The notes under the pieces are model-generated. The model was not told the DNA's origin. It searched no databases and saw only the letters and a program-made list of their open reading frames with translations. From Betaproteobacteria bacterium (GTDB taxonomy: Bacteria > Pseudomonadota > Gammaproteobacteria > Burkholderiales > SG8-39), in contig QYQC01000235.1 of NCBI GenBank assembly GCA_007280315.1, forward strand, positions 1 through 15,427: a stretch of 15,427 nucleotides of DNA, written 5' to 3'. Of the stretch, positions 7,292-13,219 are shown one piece after another. Every line of letters starts with the position of its first letter. Within the stretch, counting starts at the first letter, position 1. Both the position numbers and the translations under genes were made by a program.

Positions 7292-8245
7292 ATGACCGAT
7301 AGTTCCTACCGCGCCTGGGGCATTGCCCTGGCGCTGGCCGGCGTTGTGTCGTTCTCGTTCCGGCCCATTCTGATCAAGCTCGCTTACGGCTACGTGACTG
7401 ATCCGGTCACGCTGATCGCGCTGCGCATGGTGTTCTCGCTGCCGTTTTTTGTCGCCATGGCGTTGTGGCTGCGGCGCGACAGCGCGCGTACGGCGCTGAC
7501 GCGAGGTGATTGGTGGTCGGTGTTGTTCCTTGGGTTTCTCGGCTATTACCTCGCCAGTTTTCTCGATTTTCTCGGCCTGCAATACATCAGCGCCGGCGTC
7601 GGCCGGCTGGTGCTGTTCCTCTATCCGACCATCACCGTGCTGCTATCGGCGCTGTTTCTGGGAAAGCGCGTCAACGCGCGCGAGCTGGTCGCGCTCATCG
7701 TCTCCTACACCGGCCTGGCGCTGGTGCTGGCGCACGCATTCGGCGGCGACAATCGCAATCTTCTGCTCGGCGCGCTGCTGGTGCTGGGCAGTGCGGTCTG
7801 CTACGCCGTCTACCTGGTCAGCAGCAGCCAGGTGGTGCAGCGCATCGGCTCGATCCGCTTCACCGCCTACGCAACCAGCGTCGCCAGCGTGCTCTGCATC
7901 GCCCAGTTCCTGCTGTTGCGACCGCTGTCGGCGCTCGACCTGCCGCCGCAGGTATACGGCCTCGCCGCCGCGATGGGTGTACTGTGCACTGTGCTGCCGG
8001 TGTTCATGACCTCGGAAGCGCTCAAGCGCATCGGCGCCAACCAGGTCGCCATCATCGGCGCCGCCGGACCGGTGACCACGATTTTCTTCGGCTGGGTCGG
8101 ACTGGAGGAAAGCATGACTCTGGTGCAGATTGCCGGAGCGGTGCTGGTGCTGGCTGGTGTGTTATTGGTAACAATCAATCAGCCTAAAGCCCATGTTCGC
8201 CCTCTACCGGTTCCGCGCCCCGGCGGACCACGCCGCCCCCAGTGA
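7292..8245 (+). CDS. DMT-superfamily transporter, two EamA domains
   Basis: This is a 317-residue integral membrane protein of the drug/metabolite transporter superfamily. These carriers usually have ten membrane helices and move amino acids, metabolites or drugs; the substrate cannot be read from the sequence. Repeat 1 begins WGIALALAGVVSFSFRPILIKLAY with TDPVTLIALRMVFSLPFFVAMAL and GFLGYYLASFLDFLGLQYISAGVGRLVLFLYPTITVLLSALFLGKR. Repeat 2 starts near NLLLGALLVLGSAVCYAVYLV and ends GWVGLEESMTLVQIAGAVLVLAGVLLV. The short C-terminal tail is Pro/Arg-rich. I start at the ATG at 7292 because the frame extension back to 6947 overlaps the upstream ATPase gene and reads as Arg/Ala-rich nonsense. It may be co-transcribed with the ATPase gene. 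Confidence 0.88.
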   Translation: MTDSSYRAWGIALALAGVVSFSFRPILIKLAYGYVTDPVTLIALRMVFSLPFFVAMALWLRRDSARTALTRGDWWSVLFLGFLGYYLASFLDFLGLQYISAGVGRLVLFLYPTITVLLSALFLGKRVNARELVALIVSYTGLALVLAHAFGGDNRNLLLGALLVLGSAVCYAVYLVSSSQVVQRIGSIRFTAYATSVASVLCIAQFLLLRPLSALDLPPQVYGLAAAMGVLCTVLPVFMTSEALKRIGANQVAIIGAAGPVTTIFFGWVGLEESMTLVQIAGAVLVLAGVLLVTINQPKAHVRPLPVPRPGGPRRPQ

Positions 8246-8388
8246 CGGCCAACGGTTTGCCATACCGGAGGTTCCGGCCTGTAACACACCGGCCGTGAGC
8301 GCAATGCCGAAGTTGACGGAGTAAACCCGCACAGAGCAGCCGAGGGGCGTTGCGCGGGCTACCCCCTCTAAACGCGGGATACGCAACG
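8245..8388 (+). other. gene-free segment rich in inverted complementarity; candidate structured RNA
   Basis: The spacer 8246-8563 contains no gene I can support. Its first half is GC-rich and full of complementary pairs. ACGGCC (8245-8250) pairs with GGCCGT (8291-8296), and CCGGA (8265-8269) with TCCGG (8273-8277). GAGGGG (8342-8347) pairs with CCCCTC (8363-8368), and CGTTGCG (8348-8354) with CGCAACG (8382-8388). The last two are interleaved, so they form an H-type pseudoknot rather than nested stems. The strand is uncertain; I write it as plus because both flanking genes are plus. The remainder, 8389-8563, is more AT-rich and probably holds the promoter of the next gene, but I see no clean -35/-10 pair. 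I could not match this to a known RNA family. Confidence 0.3.
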
Positions 8389-8500
8389 GGATGGAAAAGG
8401 GTCCAGGTTGGTCAAAAGAATTGTTGATTTGCAGTTAATATGCGAACGGCGCTGTCGACGATCCCATAGTTTCTTAAGTTAACCTCATGCTGCTGCCGCA

Positions 8501-8524
8501 ACCAGCGCCTGAACCAGCGCCTGA
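8501..8524. repeat. 12-base tandem repeat, two copies
   Basis: ACCAGCGCCTGA occurs twice in immediate tandem, 40 bases before the start of the exported-repeat-protein gene. The copies are identical. It lies between the AT-rich probable promoter and the ribosome-binding site, so it would be in the 5' untranslated region. No function is evident; it may be a slippage product. Confidence 0.7.
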
Positions 8525-8563
8525 ATACACCCGCCCCAATCCATAAAGGACCAGGAAACACTC

Positions 8564-10258
8564 ATGAGCATAAGACGCACGCTTCACAAAGCAACGAAAC
8601 TGGGCGCTGGCATGGTGGCCGTGTTGCTTGCCTGTTTTGTTGTGATCAACGCAACGTCTTCCTTCGCGGCGACGGCTTCTTATCCTCTGTCGTTCCCCAC
8701 GGGATGGAATCTTGCGGGAAACAGTCTGACCACTCCGATCGATGTAAAGACGGCATTCGGCACGCAAGCCAACATCCAGACAGTCTGGAAATGGGACACC
8801 GCGACATCAAAATGGTCATTCTATGCGCCAACGCTTGATACAGCCGGGACGCTGGCCACCTACGTGGTATCGAAGGGCTATAGCCTTCTTACCACCATCA
8901 ATCAGGGTGAGGGATACTGGGTGAACGCATCGGCCCCGGTTTCACTCGGTACCCAGAGCGGATCCGGCTTCTCCCTTGGTGCCTCAAATCTCGTCGCGGG
9001 CTGGAATCTTGCCGCCACGGCAGACAACGTTGGACCAGGACTACTCGCCACCAACGCGGGAAACGTCACGACCCTCTGGGCGTGGGACAACGCCACCAGC
9101 GCCTGGTATTTCCACGCGCCATCACTGGCAACGAACAACACACAGGCGAGCTATATACAAAGCAAAGGCTACAAGGAGTTCGGGGCGCTGACTCTGGACA
9201 AGGGGCTGGGGTTCTGGGTCAATTATGCAGGGGCCACGACGGGTGGTGGCACAAGCGCACGCATCTGTGGCGACACCACCAGCATCAACAGTTTCTTTTC
9301 CAGCAATAAGGGTTTCATCAACGTCAGCCGCACCGGAGGAAATACATCCAGCCTTCTATACCAGCAGTTTGGCAACAGCAGTTACCGCATGCAGATCGCC
9401 TATGTGGACTCCAGCGGCTCCAAGTCGGTCATCGTGACCCCAACGGAAGGCGGCAGTTCGCTTGCAACGGCACCCATTGGGCCCGAAGACGTGTATGAGG
9501 TACTCGCCAACGAAGTGAACGTCCTGTTAAATGCCGCGCCTGCCCAGCCTCAGGTAGGCTATACCGGCGTCCTCCAATGCGACAGGTCCACCGGGGTTTG
9601 GAAGCTCGCGATAGCGTCTGCCAACAGTGCACTAAACAATGTCACCCTGACCAGCAATGGCAGCGGGTCTACCGGAACGGCCATCGGCGCCGGCTTGTAC
9701 ACTGCGGTTCCCGCGCAAGCCAACAGCGGCTTTTTGACCTTATTGAACACGGCTTGCACTTCGAATTTCGCCCAGTCCAACGGGACTACGTACACCAATT
9801 GCTCCCAAGGCGCCGCAACTGCCGCCGCGAGCCTGTCTTACAATATGTGGCTTGGCGGCTTGCCACGCCAAGCTGGCGGCGATCCTGTCAGCGGGCCGGG
9901 CAGCGTTTCCCCCGGCACAGCAAAAGTGAGTTTTAGCCAGGGGATGGCCGGGGCAACCGCCAATGACAGTTGCACGGTTAACATCCAGGAACCATACATT
10001 CCAGTCGTAAATGTTCAGACCAATGGCGCCCGCTACTTTGCGAGTGGCGTCGATTTCGGTTTTCGAGGCACGGAAACGGACACAATCTCTATCACCAGCG
10101 GCGGCGTTGTTTTTGAGTACACGATGACCAATGGTCAGGGCGGCAAAATTGAAGTTCATCCCAATAATGGCCTGTTCGGCACTGGTATCACGGGGACTGA
10201 GGCGAAAGTCTGGAGCGATGTAGTCGGGGCGTGGACCAATTATTTCACGTGCAAATAG
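8564..10258 (+). CDS. exported protein with two GWNL-type repeats, C-terminal half unrecognised
   Basis: The 564-residue protein has a signal peptide: basic n-region (RR, K), hydrophobic core at about 14-29, and a probable cleavage after SSFA at residue 35. Cys24 within LLAC makes a lipoprotein reading possible, but the hydrophobic stretch continues past it. Two related units of about 75 residues follow, at 47-121 and 146-221. Each begins GWNLA, continues with a VW.W or LW.W core then W.FYAP or WYFHAP, and ends SKGY followed by G.GYWVNA or G.GFWVNY. A Gly/Thr linker leads to a Ser/Thr/Asn/Gly-rich part (about 232-564) with six Cys (ICGD, LQCD, TACT, TNCS, DSCT, and the penultimate Cys), which I do not recognise. 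AGGA upstream (AAAGGACCAGGAAACACTC) is the ribosome-binding site. Base use is visibly less GC-rich than the neighbours, suggesting acquisition or relaxed codon selection. Periplasmic, surface or extracellular location is inferred. Confidence 0.75.
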   Translation: MSIRRTLHKATKLGAGMVAVLLACFVVINATSSFAATASYPLSFPTGWNLAGNSLTTPIDVKTAFGTQANIQTVWKWDTATSKWSFYAPTLDTAGTLATYVVSKGYSLLTTINQGEGYWVNASAPVSLGTQSGSGFSLGASNLVAGWNLAATADNVGPGLLATNAGNVTTLWAWDNATSAWYFHAPSLATNNTQASYIQSKGYKEFGALTLDKGLGFWVNYAGATTGGGTSARICGDTTSINSFFSSNKGFINVSRTGGNTSSLLYQQFGNSSYRMQIAYVDSSGSKSVIVTPTEGGSSLATAPIGPEDVYEVLANEVNVLLNAAPAQPQVGYTGVLQCDRSTGVWKLAIASANSALNNVTLTSNGSGSTGTAIGAGLYTAVPAQANSGFLTLLNTACTSNFAQSNGTTYTNCSQGAATAAASLSYNMWLGGLPRQAGGDPVSGPGSVSPGTAKVSFSQGMAGATANDSCTVNIQEPYIPVVNVQTNGARYFASGVDFGFRGTETDTISITSGGVVFEYTMTNGQGGKIEVHPNNGLFGTGITGTEAKVWSDVVGAWTNYFTCK

Positions 10259-10266
10259 CCAGCACA

Positions 10267-10313
10267 GAAACGGACGAGGAATCCCTGAAAAGCCGTTTCG
10301 CAATTACCGAAAC
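10267..10313 (+). terminator. weak, mutually exclusive hairpins after the exported-protein gene
   Basis: Shortly after the stop codon GAAACGG (10267-10273) can pair with CCGTTTC (10293-10299), with a loop of 19 bases. Alternatively GTTTCG (10295-10300) can pair with CGAAAC (10308-10313), with a 7-base loop. The two share bases and cannot coexist. There is no T-tract, so an intrinsic terminator is not certain; the fold may instead mark a 3' end or nothing at all. Confidence 0.25.
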
Positions 10314-10389
10314 TGCGAACAATTTGGACGAGCGTGCGGGGATGCACTCCCTCATCCTGTAATCAGCGATATCGAAAAGGGGAAACGAG

Positions 10390-11169
10390 ATGGATATGGG
10401 AATTCGCGGCAAGACTGCAATCGTGTGCGCCTCGAGCAAAGGACTGGGGCGCGGCTGCGCTTTTTCCCTGGCGCGCGAGGGAGTGAACCTGGTGATCACT
10501 GCGCGCGGCAGGGAAGCTTTGGAGAAGACTGCCGATGAAATTCGCGCCGCCACCGGCGTGAAAGTCTCCACCGTCGTCGGCGACATCACTACCGAAGCCG
10601 GTCGCGCCCTGGTGCTCGCGGCCTGCCCGAATCCGGACATCCTCGTCAACAACGCAGGCGGGCCACCGCCGGGGGATTTTCGCAACTGGACGCGCGACAT
10701 CTGGATCGCCGCACTCGACGCCAATATGCTCACCCCGATCGAATTGATAAAGGCGACGCTGGACGGCATGATCGCGCGCAAATTCGGCCGCATCGTCAAC
10801 ATCACCTCCAGTTCGGTAAAGGCGCCGATCGAAATACTGGGTTTGTCAAACGGCGCGCGTTCCGGCCTCACCGGATTCGTAGCCGGCATTGCACGCAAGA
10901 CCGTGGCGCACAATGTCACCATCAACAACCTGCTGCCGGGTTCGTTCGACACCGACCGCATACGCGCTACCGTGGAAGCACAGGCCAAGACGCGCGGCCT
11001 GAGCGTCGAGGCGGTGCGCAAAGAACGCATGGCGCAGTGCCCGGCCGGACGCTTCGGCGATCCGGCCGAGTTCGGCGATGCCTGCGCTTACCTGTGCAGC
11101 GCGCAGGCAAGTTACGTCACCGGACAGAACTTCCTCATAGACGGAGGCTCCTACCCGGGCACCTACTGA
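10390..11169 (+). CDS. short-chain dehydrogenase/reductase, atypical (3-oxoacyl-ACP-reductase-like)
   Basis: A 259-residue Rossmann-fold protein of the SDR superfamily resembling the 3-oxoacyl-[ACP] reductase-like group. The cofactor loop reads ASSKGLGRG at about 14-22 instead of the classical TGxxxGxG, then DILVNNAGGPPPGDF (NNAG motif) at about 83-97. FGRIVNITSSSVKAP supplies the catalytic-region Ser, but the expected YxxxK is replaced by LSNGARSGLTGF, so the catalytic Tyr is missing. The C-terminus GRFGDPAEFGDACAYLCSAQASYVTGQNFLIDGGSYPG is typical. One SDR subgroup is known to deviate from the glycine motif and tetrad in this way, so this is probably a family trait rather than damage. Its substrate is unknown. 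GGGGA about 9 bases upstream is the ribosome-binding site. The methyltransferase-like gene follows after 24 bases. Confidence 0.88.
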   Translation: MDMGIRGKTAIVCASSKGLGRGCAFSLAREGVNLVITARGREALEKTADEIRAATGVKVSTVVGDITTEAGRALVLAACPNPDILVNNAGGPPPGDFRNWTRDIWIAALDANMLTPIELIKATLDGMIARKFGRIVNITSSSVKAPIEILGLSNGARSGLTGFVAGIARKTVAHNVTINNLLPGSFDTDRIRATVEAQAKTRGLSVEAVRKERMAQCPAGRFGDPAEFGDACAYLCSAQASYVTGQNFLIDGGSYPGTY

Positions 11170-11193
11170 GCGCGCATCTGGTTCGAGACCGTT

Positions 11194-12177
11194 ATGGATT
11201 TGTTAAAGCGCCCAGCCAGCGGTAGGCCTGCCACCCGACGCGTCCTCAACGTCGGCGGCGGCACCAAGGGCGTCGCATTGCCGCCGCATTTCCAGGACTG
11301 GGAGCAGCTGCTGCTCGACATCGATTCACGCGTGGGCGCGGACCTGGTGTGCGACGCGCGCACGCTGCGTGCTTCGGTCGAGGCGAACGCCTTCGACGCC
11401 GTCTACTGCTCGCACAATCTCGAGCACTACTACCGGCACGATGTGGACAAGGTGCTGCAGGGTTTTCTGCATGTGCTTACGACGGACGGTTTTGCCGAAA
11501 TCCGCGTACCCGACATCGGAGAACTGATCAAGCTGATGGCGAAAAACGAGATGGATGTCGAGCAGGAAGTCTACCGCGCCAACATCGGACCGATCAGCGC
11601 GCATGACATGATCTACGGCTACGCGCCGGAGATCGAGGCCAGCGGTCAGGATTTCTACGCCCACAAGACCGGGTTCAGCCGCGATTCGCTGCTGCGCGCA
11701 CTGCACTCCAACGGATTCGGTGAAATCTATTTTGCGCCGCCGCTGGCGCTGCTCGAGCTGCACGTGTTCGCGTTCAGGACCGGGGCCGATGCAGCACTTC
11801 GCGCCGAATTGACCCTGGGCGAGCCGGTGGCAACCGAGGCACAGCACGCATCGGTGCTGCCCGCGCGCCGCGCGGTGCACGGCGCCGACACCGATCCAGT
11901 GCAAACGCTGTATCAGCGCGCCGCCGCCGCATTTGCCGCGGATCGCTGGGACGAGGCTGCGGCGCTCACCGATGAGGCGCTGGCGTTGGAGCCTTCGCTG
12001 CCTGCGCTGCACTACCTGCTCGGCTGCTGCCGCATGGCACGGGACCAGCCCGCAGTTGCACTAGAGTCGTTTGAGCGCTGCCTGGACCTGCGGCCGAAGG
12101 AGCCGCTTTTGGCCGAGGCCCGGGCGCGGCAGACGCTGTGCCGGACGCGGATTGCCTCCTCCGACGGCAAGCACTAG
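11194..12177 (+). CDS. SAM-dependent methyltransferase-like protein with C-terminal TPR region
   Basis: This 327-residue protein has an N-terminal class I methyltransferase-like domain. Motif I is VLNVGGGTKG at 17-26, an acidic strand-end motif is LLLDID at 39-44, then DLVCDARTL, and the post-motif FDAVYCSHNLEHYYRHD at about 67-83, followed by VLQGFLHVLTTDGFAEIRVPD. This resembles methyltransferases acting in glycan or lipid modification, but the acceptor is not predictable. From about 235 to 305 two TPR-like helical pairs follow (LYQRAAAAFAADRWDEAAALTDEALALEPSLPALHYLLG, then ALESFERCLDLRPKEPLLAEA), presumably for protein contact. The upstream Shine-Dalgarno is weak; the gene is probably co-transcribed with the SDR gene 24 bases before it. 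Confidence 0.82.
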   Translation: MDLLKRPASGRPATRRVLNVGGGTKGVALPPHFQDWEQLLLDIDSRVGADLVCDARTLRASVEANAFDAVYCSHNLEHYYRHDVDKVLQGFLHVLTTDGFAEIRVPDIGELIKLMAKNEMDVEQEVYRANIGPISAHDMIYGYAPEIEASGQDFYAHKTGFSRDSLLRALHSNGFGEIYFAPPLALLELHVFAFRTGADAALRAELTLGEPVATEAQHASVLPARRAVHGADTDPVQTLYQRAAAAFAADRWDEAAALTDEALALEPSLPALHYLLGCCRMARDQPAVALESFERCLDLRPKEPLLAEARARQTLCRTRIASSDGKH

Positions 12178-12422
12178 CTGATCGGATCGACAACCGCTTC
12201 GCCGCTGCGGCCACGAATCGCTCTATGCCGCCCGGATGCTAGACATTGATCGGCAATTGCGCCGCCAACCCCGCGCCGCTGCTGAAATGTCACCACGACA
12301 GTAGTCTTTGTGCCCGCCTTTCGCGGTTTCGATCGGAGCAGCGCCAATGCAATCATGCCTTCGCTCAATTCTGCGAACAAATCACGCTTTGGCGCAGGCT
12401 TGGCGTTCACCGGTGCCTTCAT
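12174..12422 (-). pseudogene. probable remnant of an antitoxin gene (HigA-like N-terminus)
   Basis: The frame starts MKAPVNAKPAPKRDLFAELS and continues EGMIAL. The segment KRDLFAELSEGM.AL (residues 12-26) resembles the N-terminus of small antitoxins of RelE/HigB-type pairs, which usually read KRDxFxELxEGMxAL and continue into a HTH domain. After residue 26 the frame loses this likeness and ends without a recognisable HTH, running 4 bases into the convergent methyltransferase gene. No toxin gene is adjacent: only 58 bases separate it from vapC. I infer a truncated or frameshifted leftover of a second toxin-antitoxin locus next to the VapBC pair. A short, unrelated functional protein cannot be excluded. 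The similarity is from memory of the family, not from a search. Confidence 0.4.
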
Positions 12423-12480
12423 GTCGAACGCTTAAAATACATTTCCATCTCGAACATCGCTTCCGTTGCGTTGCACTGCT

Positions 12481-12906
12481 TCAGACAGGCGGCAGTTCCT
12501 TGAACGGATTGAAGACCTTCAAGCCGGGCCGGCGAAAGTCCTTGTCGTTTCCCGTGGCGATTGTCAGACCGTGACGCCGCGCGGTGGCGGCGATGTAGCC
12601 GTCTTCCACGGGCATGCGCTTGCCTTGCTTTTCCAGCAGGCGCTCCTGATCGGCCCACACGTGCGCGACGGAGACGTTGAAGCCGAGAATGCGACCGCCA
12701 AGAGCATCGACCAGCCGCCTCAGCCAATCCTGCAAATCGCGGCGCTGGCGACCTTCCTTCGACCGTACCCAGTACGCGAGTTGAGCGATGACGATGGCGC
12801 TGGTGAAGCACCGGTCGCGCTCCTGGTGCAGCCAAGCGATCACGCGGGCGTCCCCCTGGCGTTTGGCCGGCTGGCAGATTACATCGGTATCAAGCAGCCA
12901 GTTCAA
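12481..12906 (-). CDS. vapC: VapC-type PIN-domain toxin (ribonuclease)
   Basis: The PIN-domain toxin of a type II toxin-antitoxin pair; such proteins are metal-dependent RNases held inactive by their antitoxin. I place the start at the TTG at 12906, overlapping the antitoxin stop (TTGA), which gives 141 residues starting MNWLLDTDVICQPAKRQGD. The frame continues upstream, but that stretch is antitoxin coding sequence in another frame. Asp6/Asp8 in LLDTD begin the acidic site. MPVEDGYIAATARRHGLTIATGNDKDF provides the later acids. The position where VapC proteins normally carry Glu (xxAELxYG) reads VIAQLAYW, a Gln. The C-terminus VFNPFKELPP is intact. Either the Gln is a subfamily feature or the enzyme has altered activity. 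Confidence 0.85.
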   Translation of the reverse strand: MNWLLDTDVICQPAKRQGDARVIAWLHQERDRCFTSAIVIAQLAYWVRSKEGRQRRDLQDWLRRLVDALGGRILGFNVSVAHVWADQERLLEKQGKRMPVEDGYIAATARRHGLTIATGNDKDFRRPGLKVFNPFKELPPV

Positions 12907-13130
12907 ATCTTCCGGCGCCTTGCGGGCTCCCTCCGGCGAGGCGGCAGATCGTCCATGCTCACCGGGCACTCACTCAGCACGGCCAGCCAGTCACCTGTGC
13001 CCGCGATGCGGCGGAACACGAGCTCGTTCTCTTCGGCATCGAAACGGGCTTCGAAGGTATCTCCGGGCAAAGCCGGGGCAAGTCCTGCGGGGACGGTCAG
13101 ACGGCGCTTGGCATCGAGGGTCAGGATCAT
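12903..13130 (-). CDS. vapB: VapB-type antitoxin, SpoVT-AbrB domain
   Basis: A small DNA-binding antitoxin that should neutralise VapC and repress its own operon. From the ATG at 13130 it is 75 residues: MILTLDAKRRLTVPAGLAPA is the swapped-hairpin AbrB domain (about 1-45), followed by a C-terminal tail with acidic and aromatic residues and then a basic end, PPRRREPARRRKI, likely to contact the toxin and nucleic acid. An alternative in-frame ATG at 13157 would add nine residues (MAPWWDNPT). I prefer 13130 because the domain starts there, but a TATAAT seven bases before the 13157 ATG would suit a leaderless longer form. A perfect palindrome overlaps the 13130 start. The stop overlaps the toxin TTG start. 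Confidence 0.82.
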   Translation of the reverse strand: MILTLDAKRRLTVPAGLAPALPGDTFEARFDAEENELVFRRIAGTGDWLAVLSECPVSMDDLPPRRREPARRRKI

Positions 13131-13150
13131 GGTGGGATTGTCCCACCATG
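13128..13150. promoter_or_regulatory. perfect palindrome at the vapB start (probable operator)
   Basis: CATGGTGGGA (13128-13137) and TCCCACCATG (13141-13150) are perfect reverse complements separated by three bases. The palindrome lies downstream of a TATAAT and includes the preferred vapB start codon. AbrB-type antitoxins autoregulate by binding palindromes in their promoter, so this is the likely VapBC operator. In RNA the same bases would form a 10-pair hairpin hiding the start codon. Confidence 0.7.
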
Positions 13151-13164
13151 GGGCCATGAGGTCA

Positions 13165-13192
13165 ATTATAGGGCGACGAACGGGCGACGAAC
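13165..13192 (-). promoter_or_regulatory. vapBC promoter -10 with adjacent 11-base tandem repeat
   Basis: On the minus strand a perfect TATAAT (13165-13170) faces vapBC, 35 bases before the preferred start codon and 7 bases before the alternative ATG at 13157. Directly upstream two identical tandem copies of an 11-base unit (plus-strand GGGCGACGAAC, 13171-13181 and 13182-13192) replace a recognisable -35. The 11-base period is about one helical turn, so a regulator could bind both on the same face. Confidence 0.5.
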
Positions 13193-13219
13193 GTCGTATG
13201 CGGCAGCAGGCGCACTATT

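Noticed and set aside
8204..8386. 60-codon minus-strand ORF in the spacer
   Set aside because: It overlaps the end of the transporter gene and the inverted-repeat-rich segment, has no clear ribosome-binding site, and I do not recognise the product.
8342..8388. SAH riboswitch
   Set aside because: The 5' GAGGnGCGnTGC pattern and pseudoknot topology are similar, but the conserved 3' GCGCUCA-type strand and P2 hairpin are not seen, and the next gene is unrelated to SAH recycling.
10245..11030. 261-codon frame antisense to the SDR gene
   Set aside because: Overlaps a clear SDR on the plus strand; its Ser/Arg-rich translation shows no domain.
12419..12835. 138-codon minus-strand frame overlapping vapC, ending with a TGA that overlaps the antitoxin-remnant ATG
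   Set aside because: The stop/start overlap looks operon-like, but most of the frame is an Arg-rich shadow of vapC and only its last dozen residues lie outside it.
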